DNA of 64,000 bases, taken from positions 7,809,476-7,873,475 of the forward strand of contig NC_051089.1 of the NCBI RefSeq assembly GCF_901709675.1, written 5' to 3'. Shown piece by piece: positions 24,701 through 41,145 of the stretch. The notes beneath the pieces are model-generated. The model searched no databases and was not told the DNA's origin. It saw nothing but the letters and a program-made list of their open reading frames with translations. Position numbers and translations under genes: made by a program. Origin of the DNA: Syngnathus acus. Its lineage: Eukaryota; Chordata; Actinopteri; Syngnathiformes; Syngnathidae. Position 1 is the first letter of the stretch. Each line of letters begins with the position of its first letter.

Positions 24701-26857
24701 TTTTCACAGGGACTGTAGGTACTGTACATTGGATGCAGATCGGCACGGGGAGGACCATGTCGGGCTCCTTCAAAGGGTTGCCTGGATAGACAAACCACTC
24801 TCTGATGGCTGGAGGTTCCGCAGTGCTGTCTGAAAACACGCAAGGTTGAGAGAGCCACTTAACAAGCGAGAATGTCTTGTGCGTGCTATTTTACCATCGT
24901 GCCTGTTGAGCAGGAGCAAACCGTAGATGCGTTGTCTGGAGGACTTGAAGACAACAGCCTGAGGCAACAGTTCGCGATCCTCCTCATCCTCCAGACTATT
25001 ACTACATTCAATCACCCCTTCGCACAGGACATTGTAAACCATAAACCCCTCAGCCGATACATGTTTTTCTCGACAAGCCTACAGAAGAACCAAAGAGAAA
25101 CAAATGGGTGAAACTCCGCTAAACGTTTCTAGATGACAAACATAGATATGGCGCTGAACGTACCTTTAATATTTCTGGACTGACATATTTCTCAAAGGTA
25201 ATAAGAGGTGGGGCATTCTGCTGAGGAACTTCCGGCCCAGCCAGTAAATAGGAGCAAATTCCTTTTTCCAAGAGCTTTCTGTCTGCAGCTGGTAGTTTCA
25301 GAGTCTGAGGGATAAGATGAGTCTCTTCCTCCTCCTTGCCCCACAAAGAGCTGACAAACTGGGATACAGCCAACACCATCTGCCCCTGAGGAGCACCGCA
25401 GAGGGCTGTGCCATGTGGCTTCCTAAGAAAAAGTAGATGTTACATGTTTTACATATTCCTATTTCTATGATGATGGTTAGAATGACAATGCGCCTCACAC
25501 CTGTATGCTGCCATCGCATCATTCCTGATCGTCTGCATACGCTCCTCCGGCACCACGTCATTACCGAGGAGACAAGCCAGTAGCGGTAACTGAGAAACAT
25601 TCAGTCCAATGGCTCGGCAAAGCATCTCTCGGTCATATAGGACAGTGGTGAGGCGGCCTAAGTGCAGTTTTGCCACTGATAAGTAAGGAACGCTGGAGAA
25701 AGAACAGAAATGATATATTCAAAATCTGGCGTCTTATCAATATTTTCATTTTTCTACAGCCAATTTGAGTGACACACAGGATGAATCTGTGACCATAGAT
25801 AGTTAAGATGCAAAAAAAGCCAAACTCAAGGCATATTTGTGCAAGGCTGGACAAAATCTTGTAAGTCGCACACCATGTTTTTCTCATTATTGTAACTAGA
25901 AATTTGTGTGTGTTTGGAATGAGGCGGTTTGAAAGCTGGCTTCTTTTCAAATTCATTCGACTCTACGTCGTTGAATTAAACACGTTTCTCCAAACGTTTT
26001 GGGGTTTTTCTGCCTCTCTTCTTCTTTTATCTGAACAACAAAGAAACACTTTTCACATGTGATAATTGGAAAAGTATTTGCATATAAAAAAAGGACAACA
26101 CATTTTCATTACACTTAGGTGTGGGAACATTTTGACATATCAGAAACCGAGGTTTAGAATTTCATGTTAAAATATGCGTTCTGTCATGAATACATGACAT
26201 TAAATGTGACTAACCAATAACAGCTTCAAGTGAACCAACCTGTCAAATATGATGAAATCTGAGTCCTGTCCCAAAATGCCCATGCAACCATGTCGACGGG
26301 CATAACAGGCAATCTCATAGTCAGCCTCCTGCACTGAGCAAAATACATCCTGGCCTAATGACCTGCCACAAAAAAAAAACGGAATCAATAATGTAATTAA
26401 TAATATCACATTATAATCCCACATTGCAAACCTGAGGGCAAAACGTGTGAATGTTGCCAAGCCAGAGGGCAGACTGAAAAGATCTTTGCCTGGTTGCACT
26501 CCATTTGATTTAATGTAACGGAATATTTGAGACACCTCCCCATTCACTCTTCGTCGCCGCTTCACCTGTAATTAGATAATCGTTTTGAACCCCACGTTGA
26601 ACGGGGATATATTCTAGCAGACACCACAGATTATAAGTAACAATACTGTAAGGTTGTGTTCCGCACCCACTCATGTCTTTTCTTCTCCTCAACCATGCCA
26701 TCGAAGAAGAAGACAAGATGGATTCCTGCAGAGGTGAACGTCTCCACCCATCTCTGAAGGATGCTCATGTACTCCTTCCACTGACCCCCACATACCCAGT
26801 TTTTGCACAAGTACCAGTGGCGCAGGCAGCCCATGCCATCCACAACCAGTGTGGGAC
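18458..26857 (-). CDS. fam120b: FAM120B-like protein (constitutive coactivator of PPAR-gamma family), N-terminal exon not found
   Basis: Twelve coding exons in transcript order: 26857-26667, 26565-26432, 26362-26240, 25692-25501, 25422-25164, 25078-24895, 24829-24728, 24392-24220, 23357-23265, 21481-21275, 20969-20855, 18708-18458. They splice in phase (GT-AG) to 674 residues after a one-base carry-in. The first half is a PIN/XPG-like fold with conserved acidic positions: LVVDGMG, FFFDGMVEEKKRHEW, EADYEIACY, GILGQDSDF, then LPLLACLLGNDVVPEERM, which holds an LXXLL-type motif (LACLL). The second half has VYNVLCEGVIECSNSLEDE, REWFVYPGNPL, AIQLGSLYVRGL and MPWQSFDGQLFH, all FAM120B landmarks. 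The C-terminus is rich in Arg and Gly (GGRGGGQYSY, SRRRPSRGRYQLAPR) and stops at 18458. The long repetitive linker of mammalian FAM120B is absent. The first exon should encode MGV-G-Q plus about 35 residues and is not visible. Confidence 0.88.
20847..20855 (-). other. Read-through alternative ending of fam120b exon 20969-20855
   Basis: If the GTGACT donor is not used, translation continues ACA GGT GAC and meets TAA at 20849-20847. The protein would then end DEHTGD and lack the RG-rich tail. Confidence 0.45.
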
Positions 26858-27783
26858 CTGACAGAAATGGAAATAGAAATGAACGCAAGTTGTAATATTA
26901 CCAATAATAAATTCACACTTATTAGAGATTTTTTTTTTGGTAACGTTAGGAGAATACATTCATATTTGTTCAAGGAAAAAAATAGATCTTAATATTTACA
27001 AAAAAACAAATGAGACATTTTGTCTCGGTAAAAAGTTTTACTATAAGTTAAAAATGTACTCTTCTTTCAAATCGTATCTAGTTGTTGGCGAGATGCTTGT
27101 CTGCTTTGTGGCTATTCTTAGAGTGCCCTTCAGCAAGGCCCAGTTCAAGTGGTGCAGCAAGCTTCGATGCAGCTTTCGGACACATGCAATTGAACATGCA
27201 ATTGAGTGCAATGTGCATTTTTTTTTCATGAAGTGACTTCCGCAAAGCATGTCAACGTTATTTTATATCACCAATGTAGGGAATAATACTTTAGGCGTGT
27301 TTTGTTAATCTACCAATTGGACAAAATGCTGAACAATCTTGAACATGTGCATTTTTGCATACGTGTCCAAACTTTAAGAACACCCTGCAAATAAACACAA
27401 GCCTTAAATTTTAGATGCACTCAACTGGAAGAGGTGTTGGTTGTTTTGGAAACATGTTGTCTGGCCAGCTCTCTCAGGTTGACAGTCACGCAGGATTCTG
27501 GACAGCAACGCTCCATGAAATATTGGAGACCCTTTACCCCCATTTCTACAAACAGAGATCAGACCAAAGCATTCATTTGGTAGCAAGGCATCTATTTGCT
27601 TGACATTGTCAGAATGAAATGCTTGTTGACATTCGCCTCTTTTTAAGGCTAAGGATTAGCTTGGCTTCCATCAGCAAGTTTTATGAGTTAAGATACAGCC
27701 GCCGTCCTCATAGTTTTAAACTGCCTTAAGCATATGATATGATGTCACCGCTACTATTTTAAAACACATTTTGCAGACTACTT

Positions 27784-27900
27784 ACTTGGGAATATTTCGC
27801 ATTATCCAGCAGCGCGTCCTGTTTGTTTTGATACGCTACCACTTCCTGCGTCGCACATGTGACGTCACGGCGCTACAAAACAAAGCGCACGTGCTTGGCG
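27784..27900 (-). promoter_or_regulatory. Probable promoter and non-coding first exon of fam120b
   Basis: On the minus strand a CpG-containing segment with a perfect CRE (TGACGTCA, 27860-27867) and an ETS site (CAGGAAGT, near 27841-27848) precedes a very strong donor (CCCAA/GTAAGTAG, donor just below 27785). This looks like a promoter plus a short 5' exon. A possible ATG just before the donor is out of frame with the next coding exon, so the exon is probably untranslated. Confidence 0.5.
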
Positions 27901-30900
27901 CACGCTGCTACACTGGCTCTGTTGAAACGGGGTGATCTGACTGAATCTGGGATGCCAATTCACTGATAAAACACCATGCAGATCCAAACATACACACTTA
28001 ATATAAAAGAGAATAGCTGCTGATACAATAGATTACATTTGAATGGTATAAACTTCTCAAGGTTGCATGAATATGAATGGACCATTGTGGTCTCGTGGCC
28101 TCGGTCCACCCATAAACTCCACAGGCTGGGATCAGAGGCAGACTAATTGCTCTCCAGGAGAATAGAGGCTCTTTTCTGAAGTCACAAGCTATTAGGTCTA
28201 CCTTCCATACAATACACCCCCCGCCCTCTCCATTCTATTGTCTGAGCATGGAAGAAATAAAGAAAGCGGCATATGCTGGCTGTCAGTCCAGCTGTCAGCA
28301 TCTGTCGTCCCCCAGCCAGATGCTCAGTGGACGAGGAGGGCAATCCACCTCTCACAGTCAACTGATCTTCAAGGAAGGCGGAGCACAGTTATAAATCTGC
28401 CCCCCGTGTGTGCCCTCAAAAGTTACAGCCATGCTGACATATCATGAAAATATTTGTGTGTCAATCATAGCTGAAGTTGCACTTTTGTCTAGTTAAGAAT
28501 CTGACTTGCAAACTACAAGACACATAAATACTGTGCAGAACTTTTAACAATACAAGACAAAAGATCATGAGGGGGTCAGAAGAGACGCTGGAGATCAGGA
28601 CAGGTTTCAACTCATCTTCAGTTCTAATTTTTCAGTCATCATTGCTGAAAGTAGAACTGTTTCACCAAACGACAAATGAGGATTTTCAGTTTGTCCCAAT
28701 TCCACCATATTGGATACCACGGATCTCCTTTCGTATCAAGACTCAGTTTTGGATAATGTGAGTGGACAAGCAGTCGATGCACATGGACGGAGTGTGAGGT
28801 GAACACAAGTACTAGTGGAAGGGGGTGTATATAGCAAGCGCACTGCCAGCTCTCATTGGATCTTGTCATCATTCTCCTCCTACAGCTTCTACAGACTCTT
28901 CCTTTTCTCCTCTTTCATTGCCTCCACTCAGCTCCCCTTCCCTCCCCCCTCTGTGTGCTCCCCCTCCACTCCTGACCATAGCTTGACTCAGGAGAAACAG
29001 AGGCAGATGTTCCAGGAGCACACGACATCCCCCCCCCCCCCCCCATACCTCCCATTTGTACTGGATCAGCAGTTAACCCCCGGAAAGAATTGACCATACA
29101 AGCACGCACACACAAAGACTACCGCTGCCCAAATCTGCGCTGGCTCAACAGTTGTCCAACTCAATGAACGACGCACATACATACACACCGAGAGCTGTCC
29201 AAAATCCCCCTCAGGGTCCCTGATAGTAGCCACCCTGGGGTCAGGCCTTGTGTCAGCGTCAGAGGCCTGGGGTCTCTCTGGGCAGCTGGCCTGGCTAATC
29301 CTGCTGCTGGAGGCCACTAGTTCTCAAACTAAAGGCCAAGGACCCCCAGGGGGCCGCAGGGCAGGGATCTCAGGGAGCAAGAGAGTGTGCGATTTGTTCC
29401 CAATGTAGGGGGCTTTGTTTGTTTTTGGCTTGTTTTGGATTCAAATCAAACGTATCCGAGACTATACGGTGAAACGGTGTCTCGTGAGGGTTGTAAATTC
29501 GATCATTGAGTAGTAAACCATTGTTAAAAGCAGATGGATGTACACTTGGTGTGGTCATACACAATCCAAAACAAAAACGCCAAACTTGTATATTAGGCCT
29601 TTGGTTACATCCAATCAGCCCCACTCATTTAATTATAAGTGAGGTAAATAACGTCATCACCAAAAACAAAAATTTCCACGTGATTTGATGAGCCTCAGAA
29701 TCCTGTTGTCTATTCAGGCAAACAGACAGTGTTGGTACATTCCTACTGGGCAGCTCTGGGGGTCTCTGCATCTTAAAAAAATAAAGGGGGATTATAAGTG
29801 TGTTTTTACGAGTCACTGTTTTTTTTTAAAACTGAGAGCTATTTCCTGGCTACTGATTAATGCAAAGGGCTGACAGTTTGATTTACACTTCTGAAATAAC
29901 TAATTGTCTCAAATTGGCTTTAATTACATTATAATTATGTCATTATCAAGAATTAATGATAGTCATCATGTGACGACACTGACAACTGTCATGATTTCTC
30001 ACAATAAATAGGAAACAAATATCAATATGCAACACTATTTCTATAAATATCTACCAGTGTTTAAATGTTCACTTCAACAGTTCCAACAATTTTTTTCCAC
30101 AATTACATTTTTGGATCGATATAGTGAATGGGGCTGTCGAGGTTAAGTTTTGTGAGCGTATGTATCAAGCCCACCCATTAAAAAATATGTAACAACACAA
30201 TTCAAGTGAGTCACAGTCCATCATCACCATGGTCATGTGATAATGCCTCTACTTTAATTTCTGCAGGCTGCCATGCGATGTGCAACAGTGTGTGTGATGG
30301 CGATGATGCAGGGTTTCCCACGACAGCCATCCATCCATTTCTTGGCACGCACACACACACATTGACACACACATGCACACACACTCACGGGCCATATGGC
30401 CACCCCATAACCACTGCATGCCTCCACTGTGATCTGCCCAACATGCAACTGGTTGCTTCCTATTCAGAATGCATTCAATCAAAGTGGAAGAAAATAAAAT
30501 AGATGAGACAGTAAACACTGGTTTGGATAGGTGAGTTGAAAGAGAGGAATTATTTGTATAGAGATGAGTGGAAGGGGGTGTGGGGGGTGCCATTTGGTAG
30601 TTGGTGTTGTGGTGTTTGGGGGAGCAGATGGCCGGGCTCGAGGAGGGGCGTGTCTTGTCCTTGCGACCCTTCACAAATCACACAGTTTCCCCCCCGAGGG
30701 GCTCGCGACTCGTCCTTAAATAAGAATCAATGGGAATTACTTGGCCAGAGAAAGGGATGAATGGGCGGCGGGGCGCAAGACCTCTTCCTTTGTTGTATTG
30801 GTGCGTGTCACAGAGCCCCCTGCTCCACGCACACACACGCGCGCGCGCGCGAGCACACGCAGCTACACGCGCACACATGGGACAATAATGTGCAAAGCAC

Positions 30901-33580
30901 TCCAGTTAAACAATCGATATCCAGTTAAACAATTTCACTAACTCGCGCACGTGCACGCGCGTGATAGGGAGAGAAGTGGGTGGAGCTCCAAGTACAGAAC
31001 TTCAGAATCTCCATGCGGGAACTGAAAGTGGAGAAGCGTGGTCGTGTAAGCGCAGGAGTTGGAGGGTGGGGAGGAAGGGGCGAGTTGGGGGGGGGTCGAT
31101 ACTTTCCAACTCGCCATACGTCCCAGTCACGCTTTGCAGGCCTAATTGCAAAATGTGTGCCACGTCATGGTGATGCATGACTGATGGCATACGCAGGCAG
31201 AGGGAGAGGTGCACAGGGCACCTCCGATAGTGGCGATGAGGTGAAATAATAAAAAAGGCCTCCCTCCGAAGGGGGATTTGACGACACGCCACATAGGAGC
31301 TTTGTAACCCTTTGAGGCGCTCCACAATGCCGCAGGCCAAAATCGACTAGTTAAATGAAATCAGCGTCATAGCTAAACACACACTGGTATCTGCGATGGA
31401 AGCACCATGTCAGCCAAGGATAATGGTGTTAAAGCTCAAGGTTAAAGGCCCCTGAAGTCGCATGAAAGGGCACACTAGAAGCACAGTTATTGCTTATTTG
31501 TCTTGAGCAAGAAACTATTTTTGGCTGCTTGAGTGTGGTCCGAAATGGACTGAGTAAGACCATGAGGCGGAAAAAATATATATATATTTTTTAATCGGTC
31601 TTAATTTTATTAGGCACTGGTAAGCCATCAGGGCCAGCAATATCTCCTCTGATGGCTTAAACACTAAGCACAATCTTATATTTACAAATCTAAATAGTTT
31701 TTCTATGATATATTAATATATTCCCAACAAGAGTTACATTATGTAACTTATTTCTTGGATGTACTGTTACTAGTTTAATATTATTGGACTTTTTTTGTCC
31801 AAACAGATTTCAGCCTCAGATCTTACTGGTGAGCTGATCATTTGAATCAGTTGCAGCATCATGCATTAAAAAATGACAATGATGTCACTTTATTAATACC
31901 TTTTTGCATTGTCACCAAAAACACAAGATGAGATTGATTTTATTTTTATCAATTGATTTAAGATTTAGTTTAATTGCTTAGCGATTGTTGAGCTACCTTA
32001 AAAAAAAATAGTTTTTACATATTTCATGAACTAAATGTGAAGTAGCTTCATCTTTCTTCGATTTGTATTTGGTTCACAATGGAATAAGTACGGTCATCCT
32101 TACTTAACAAGATTCAATACAGCGGATCAATGATGATGAAAAATTCTGCTTTTACAAAGATTGTAATGTTCAGCCATGCTAAATAAGAGCATCACAACGG
32201 TTTGTATGATGCAATGAGTTCTACACCACTACAACAATGTAAAACTGCCAAAAAAAAAAGTTTCTCACAGTGTGAATAAAATTCAAAAAAAAGTTTCTCA
32301 CAGTGTGAATAAAATTCACATCATTGTTCATTATAGACAGAATTCATGATACATAGTCGAAAGAGACTCTATTGACTGAAAAGCACACATACTTGTCATG
32401 CGTTCAATATGATATAAATCAATTAAGTGAAGGAAACCTGATTAGATGCTTCACATGGCTCACGTTAAATGAAGTATTCAGTGATAAATGACTGCCGCAA
32501 GCTCTTATTAACATCATGCAAACACGTGCAAATTCTCTGAGGAAACATGCACACGCACACACGCGCATTCCCAAAAATGCAGTGCAGGGATTTGAGTTGG
32601 ATCCTGTGACGTGGTTGCATGTAGAAACGGTGATATTATCAAACCTGATCAGACCCTCTCTCTGGTGTTGTATTATTGTGGGAGAGCAGGTGCTGCTGGC
32701 CCAATTACCATACAGCTGAAAGCACAAAGAGAAAAACTTTACTCCCTGTATGTGCCCCCCTACACACAGACACACACACACACACACACGCACACTACAC
32801 GCGCACGCTCCCGGCTCCCCTTTTCTCCCCCTCAAAGTCCCTTAATGACAGCCACGCGAGTGACACACCACCAAGTCTCTTTTTACTGCCTGCACCAAAA
32901 GAGACGCAGTCCAACACAGAGGAGGACTTGCCTACCTGTTGGATGCGTATTTGCGCACGTTTGGGGCGCGTATTTAGGCGGGTGTTTATTGGTTAACGGA
33001 GTAAAAATCCGACAGACTCAATCAAAGCAGTAAATAACCTTGACAAGGTGTAAAGTTGCGTATTGCGCGCCCACAAACGAAAAGATAAGACCATTAGAAG
33101 AAGCCTTGTGGAGTGTGAACATGTGAAAGCTGCGCCAGAGATTACACTGTAGGAATGTGGCCCGGCAGATGGTCCGAGGTGAACGCGGACTATGAGCTTG
33201 TCCCTCGGGGGTGTACCGGGCGGGCTTTACGTACAATGTAACCCCAATTCGGGGTCCAGGATCGGCCCATTCCGCGCTTCAGCCGTGCGCAATGGTTTCG
33301 TGGTCTTAAAAAACTTTGCCGGAATGTAAATGGAGAAGGATGGGGGTATAAGGAGGGGAAGCGATAGGTTGTTGTACATTTAACAGCTCTCTATAGCCAT
33401 TTGGTGTGTTCCTTTGAGGAAAAAGAGAAAAGCGAGGAGGGGGTGGGCCTACAAATAAGTTGTGTGCACCCCCCCCAACCCCCCTTTTTGTGATGGCCCC
33501 GGGGCGGACTTGTGGTGGTGGAGGGAGGGAGAAAAGAGGAGCAGAGGGGTTTATTTGCATCTTATTACCCTGTGCGCACT
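27901..33580. other. Divergent intergenic region between fam120b and dll1
   Basis: About 5.7 kb without a recognised gene. It holds a C14 run (29031-29044), CA-rich tracts (30350-30390, 32763-32795), a CG/CA alternating tract (30825-30860) prone to Z-DNA, an 11-bp perfect inverted repeat (31621-31659), a tandem 36-bp duplication (32250-32320) and a POU/E-box pair (32704-32718). The head-to-head order of the flanking genes is the one known in human 6q27, so this is the likely place for shared and dll1-specific enhancers. Confidence 0.55.
32704..32718 (+). promoter_or_regulatory. Candidate proneural bHLH/POU composite site upstream of dll1
   Basis: ATTACCAT (POU-like half) is followed one base later by the E-box CAGCTG. 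A second E-box, CAGGTG, lies about 20 bp upstream. Cooperative Ascl1/Brn binding to an octamer-like site next to CAGCTG is established for Delta1 enhancers. This copy is about 0.9 kb upstream of the predicted dll1 start site. Confidence 0.4.
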
Positions 33581-33587
33581 GGTCTGA

Positions 33588-33595
33588 TATAAAAG
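33588..33595 (+). promoter_or_regulatory. TATA box of dll1
   Basis: TATAAAAG is the only good TATA box upstream of the dll1 ATG. It predicts transcription from about 33618, giving a 5' leader of about 360 bases. A perfect octamer ATTTGCAT lies 28 bases upstream (33553-33560). Confidence 0.6.
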
Positions 33596-33980
33596 CCTGT
33601 ACAGGAGCGTAGAGCCATCAGACACACACACTGTTAACCCGGGTGAGACCAAGAAAGGCTTGTTTTCCTCACTTGGGACCCGCATTTCATCAATCAAGAG
33701 GGAGGAAACAACAAGGACGCCCACCTTTTTTTGCGCAAGATTATATGGAATTATTTCAAACAGGGATTTCCCTCAAGGATCGTTCTGTTGTGGATTATTT
33801 ACTGACAAAACTAAACTAAACTAAACAACAGAGGCTCGTATGGGAAAATAGAAGACAATCAGAAGGAAAGTGAATTCTGACTTAAGGAAGAACCCACCAA
33901 ACTTTCTCCATGTTTTTTTGAGTCAAGCTGCACCAACCTGTGGAGCTTTGAGCGATTGTTTTGAACGGGCTGTCAACACA

Positions 33981-39675
<5,695 letters not shown>

Positions 39676-40954
39676 TACCCCTTCTGGACCAATTTCCAAC
39701 CAGGTCCCTCTGGACGATGGTGGTCCTCGCTAACCCTGAGCAGTACAGCTCAGCTTGTCTCCGGGAGGTTTTACTCCTGCGGTTTGCTGCTGTTGCCTGG
39801 AATTTACCCAAGGATCTTGGAGCCAAGGTGCCACTGAACCAGTGTAGAGTCAGTGAATGTTGGACAATGCTGATCTCAGATGAGGACGTCGGCTTCATAC
39901 TTTGATGCTCAGCACTATCTTCCAAGCTCCCAAAGTAGTGCAGGCCTTGTTCAAATTTGAAACAATGGTGGACAAAGTACTCATGCTATCCAGTGACTTT
40001 TGCTGAAAGACGATGGAAGAGCTCCAGATAGAATATGGGCATTGAGGTGGACTCCATTTGTTTGCTCTTGATAAACAAGGGAGCGTTGACCTGGATGAAG
40101 AAATAGTAGTACCGTGGAGTACTGATTGAATGAATAGAGTAGTACCTTTGGAGTACTGAGAACTTAAGCTTTTCATTATTAAGGTACAGTGTCAAGGATG
40201 ACAGTGCATGTTCTGTGCAGTGCTACAAAGGACAGTGTGGACATGGCAAGGGTGGAAATCTTTCCACGGTGCAGTAGTCTCAGCTGTAGCCAACTTCACA
40301 AAAGATAACAGAATTTTCTTTTAAGAACACAAGTGCTCCGACTTCACATCGTATAAGTCTGCAGCACTGACAGGCTCTGTGGGCTGAGCTGGTTCTCAGC
40401 AGAACTGAAGAGTAGTGACTGCAAATTGATTCAACATGGATCCTGTTGGGCCATACTGGCCCCTGACCCTGAAGGTTTGGATACGCAGGGCAATGTTTTT
40501 GGCAAACTATTCATCAATATTACAAGCAGAACTTATAAGCAAAAAGTCACTGAAAGTAATCAAACACAGTTCATGGGATGTTTTACTACCACTGTAGAGT
40601 TGTTTGTCACAACTTCTGGCGCTGTCGTGTGACTATGTCAAACTATGAAGGAGTCGTCCGAACTGCCGAGACCTCCTTGCACTACGGGGGTATATGTTCG
40701 TAACGTGCGTTTTGGAGAGTATGCGAGCGCAGATGAGGTCACCTGTGTTTTCAACTGTTAGCCACTAGCCAGTCATCATTTAGCCACCATCGTCCTTGCT
40801 TGCTCATTGTTGGTTAGCATCATGCGATTTATGTTTTTAATCTTATTTTTTTATTATTGGAACAAAGATGTTGTTTTAATTTAATTATTATTTGTGTTAC
40901 AATTTGGTGTGATATTTTGTGTTGTAATTTAAGTTTGATTGTTTTTTTTATTTG

Positions 40955-41014
40955 ATGTATGTATGTATGTATGTATGTATGTATGTATGTACGTATGTAC
41001 GCATGTATGTATGT
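40955..41014. repeat. ATGT tetranucleotide microsatellite in the dll1 3' UTR
   Basis: About 14 ATGT units with ACGT/ACGC interruptions near 40991-41001. In RNA this would be a UGUA-rich stretch, the core of Pumilio sites (UGUANAUA), though full sites are not formed. Confidence 0.85.
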
Positions 41015-41122
41015 TTTTGTTAGGCACTTGAGACCACTGTGACTGTGTTGTATTTAAAAGAAAAGTTGTATGTACAGAGCCTGTCATTTTTATTACTGGA
41101 AAACAGTGAAATATTTTTCCAA

Positions 41123-41128
41123 AATAAA
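41123..41128 (+). terminator. Poly(A) signal of dll1
   Basis: A canonical AATAAA lies 1448 bases after the dll1 stop, inside a locally AT-rich stretch. Confidence 0.55.
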
Positions 41129-41145
41129 AGAGGAAATATTAGGAC

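Larger units (their letters stand above)
39676..41145 (+). other. 3' untranslated region of dll1
   Basis: The last exon contributes only Val and the TGA stop and then about 1.45 kb of non-coding sequence to the AATAAA at 41123-41128. It contains an ATGT microsatellite (40955-41014). Open frames here have no support as coding. The tract is AT-rich near its end, as expected of a 3' UTR. Confidence 0.6.

Noticed and set aside
27415-27603. Plus-strand frame MHSTGRGVGCFGNMLSG in the fam120b first intron
   Set aside because: It looks protein-like at first, but there is no splice context or recognised family, and the minus strand offers no fam120b start either.
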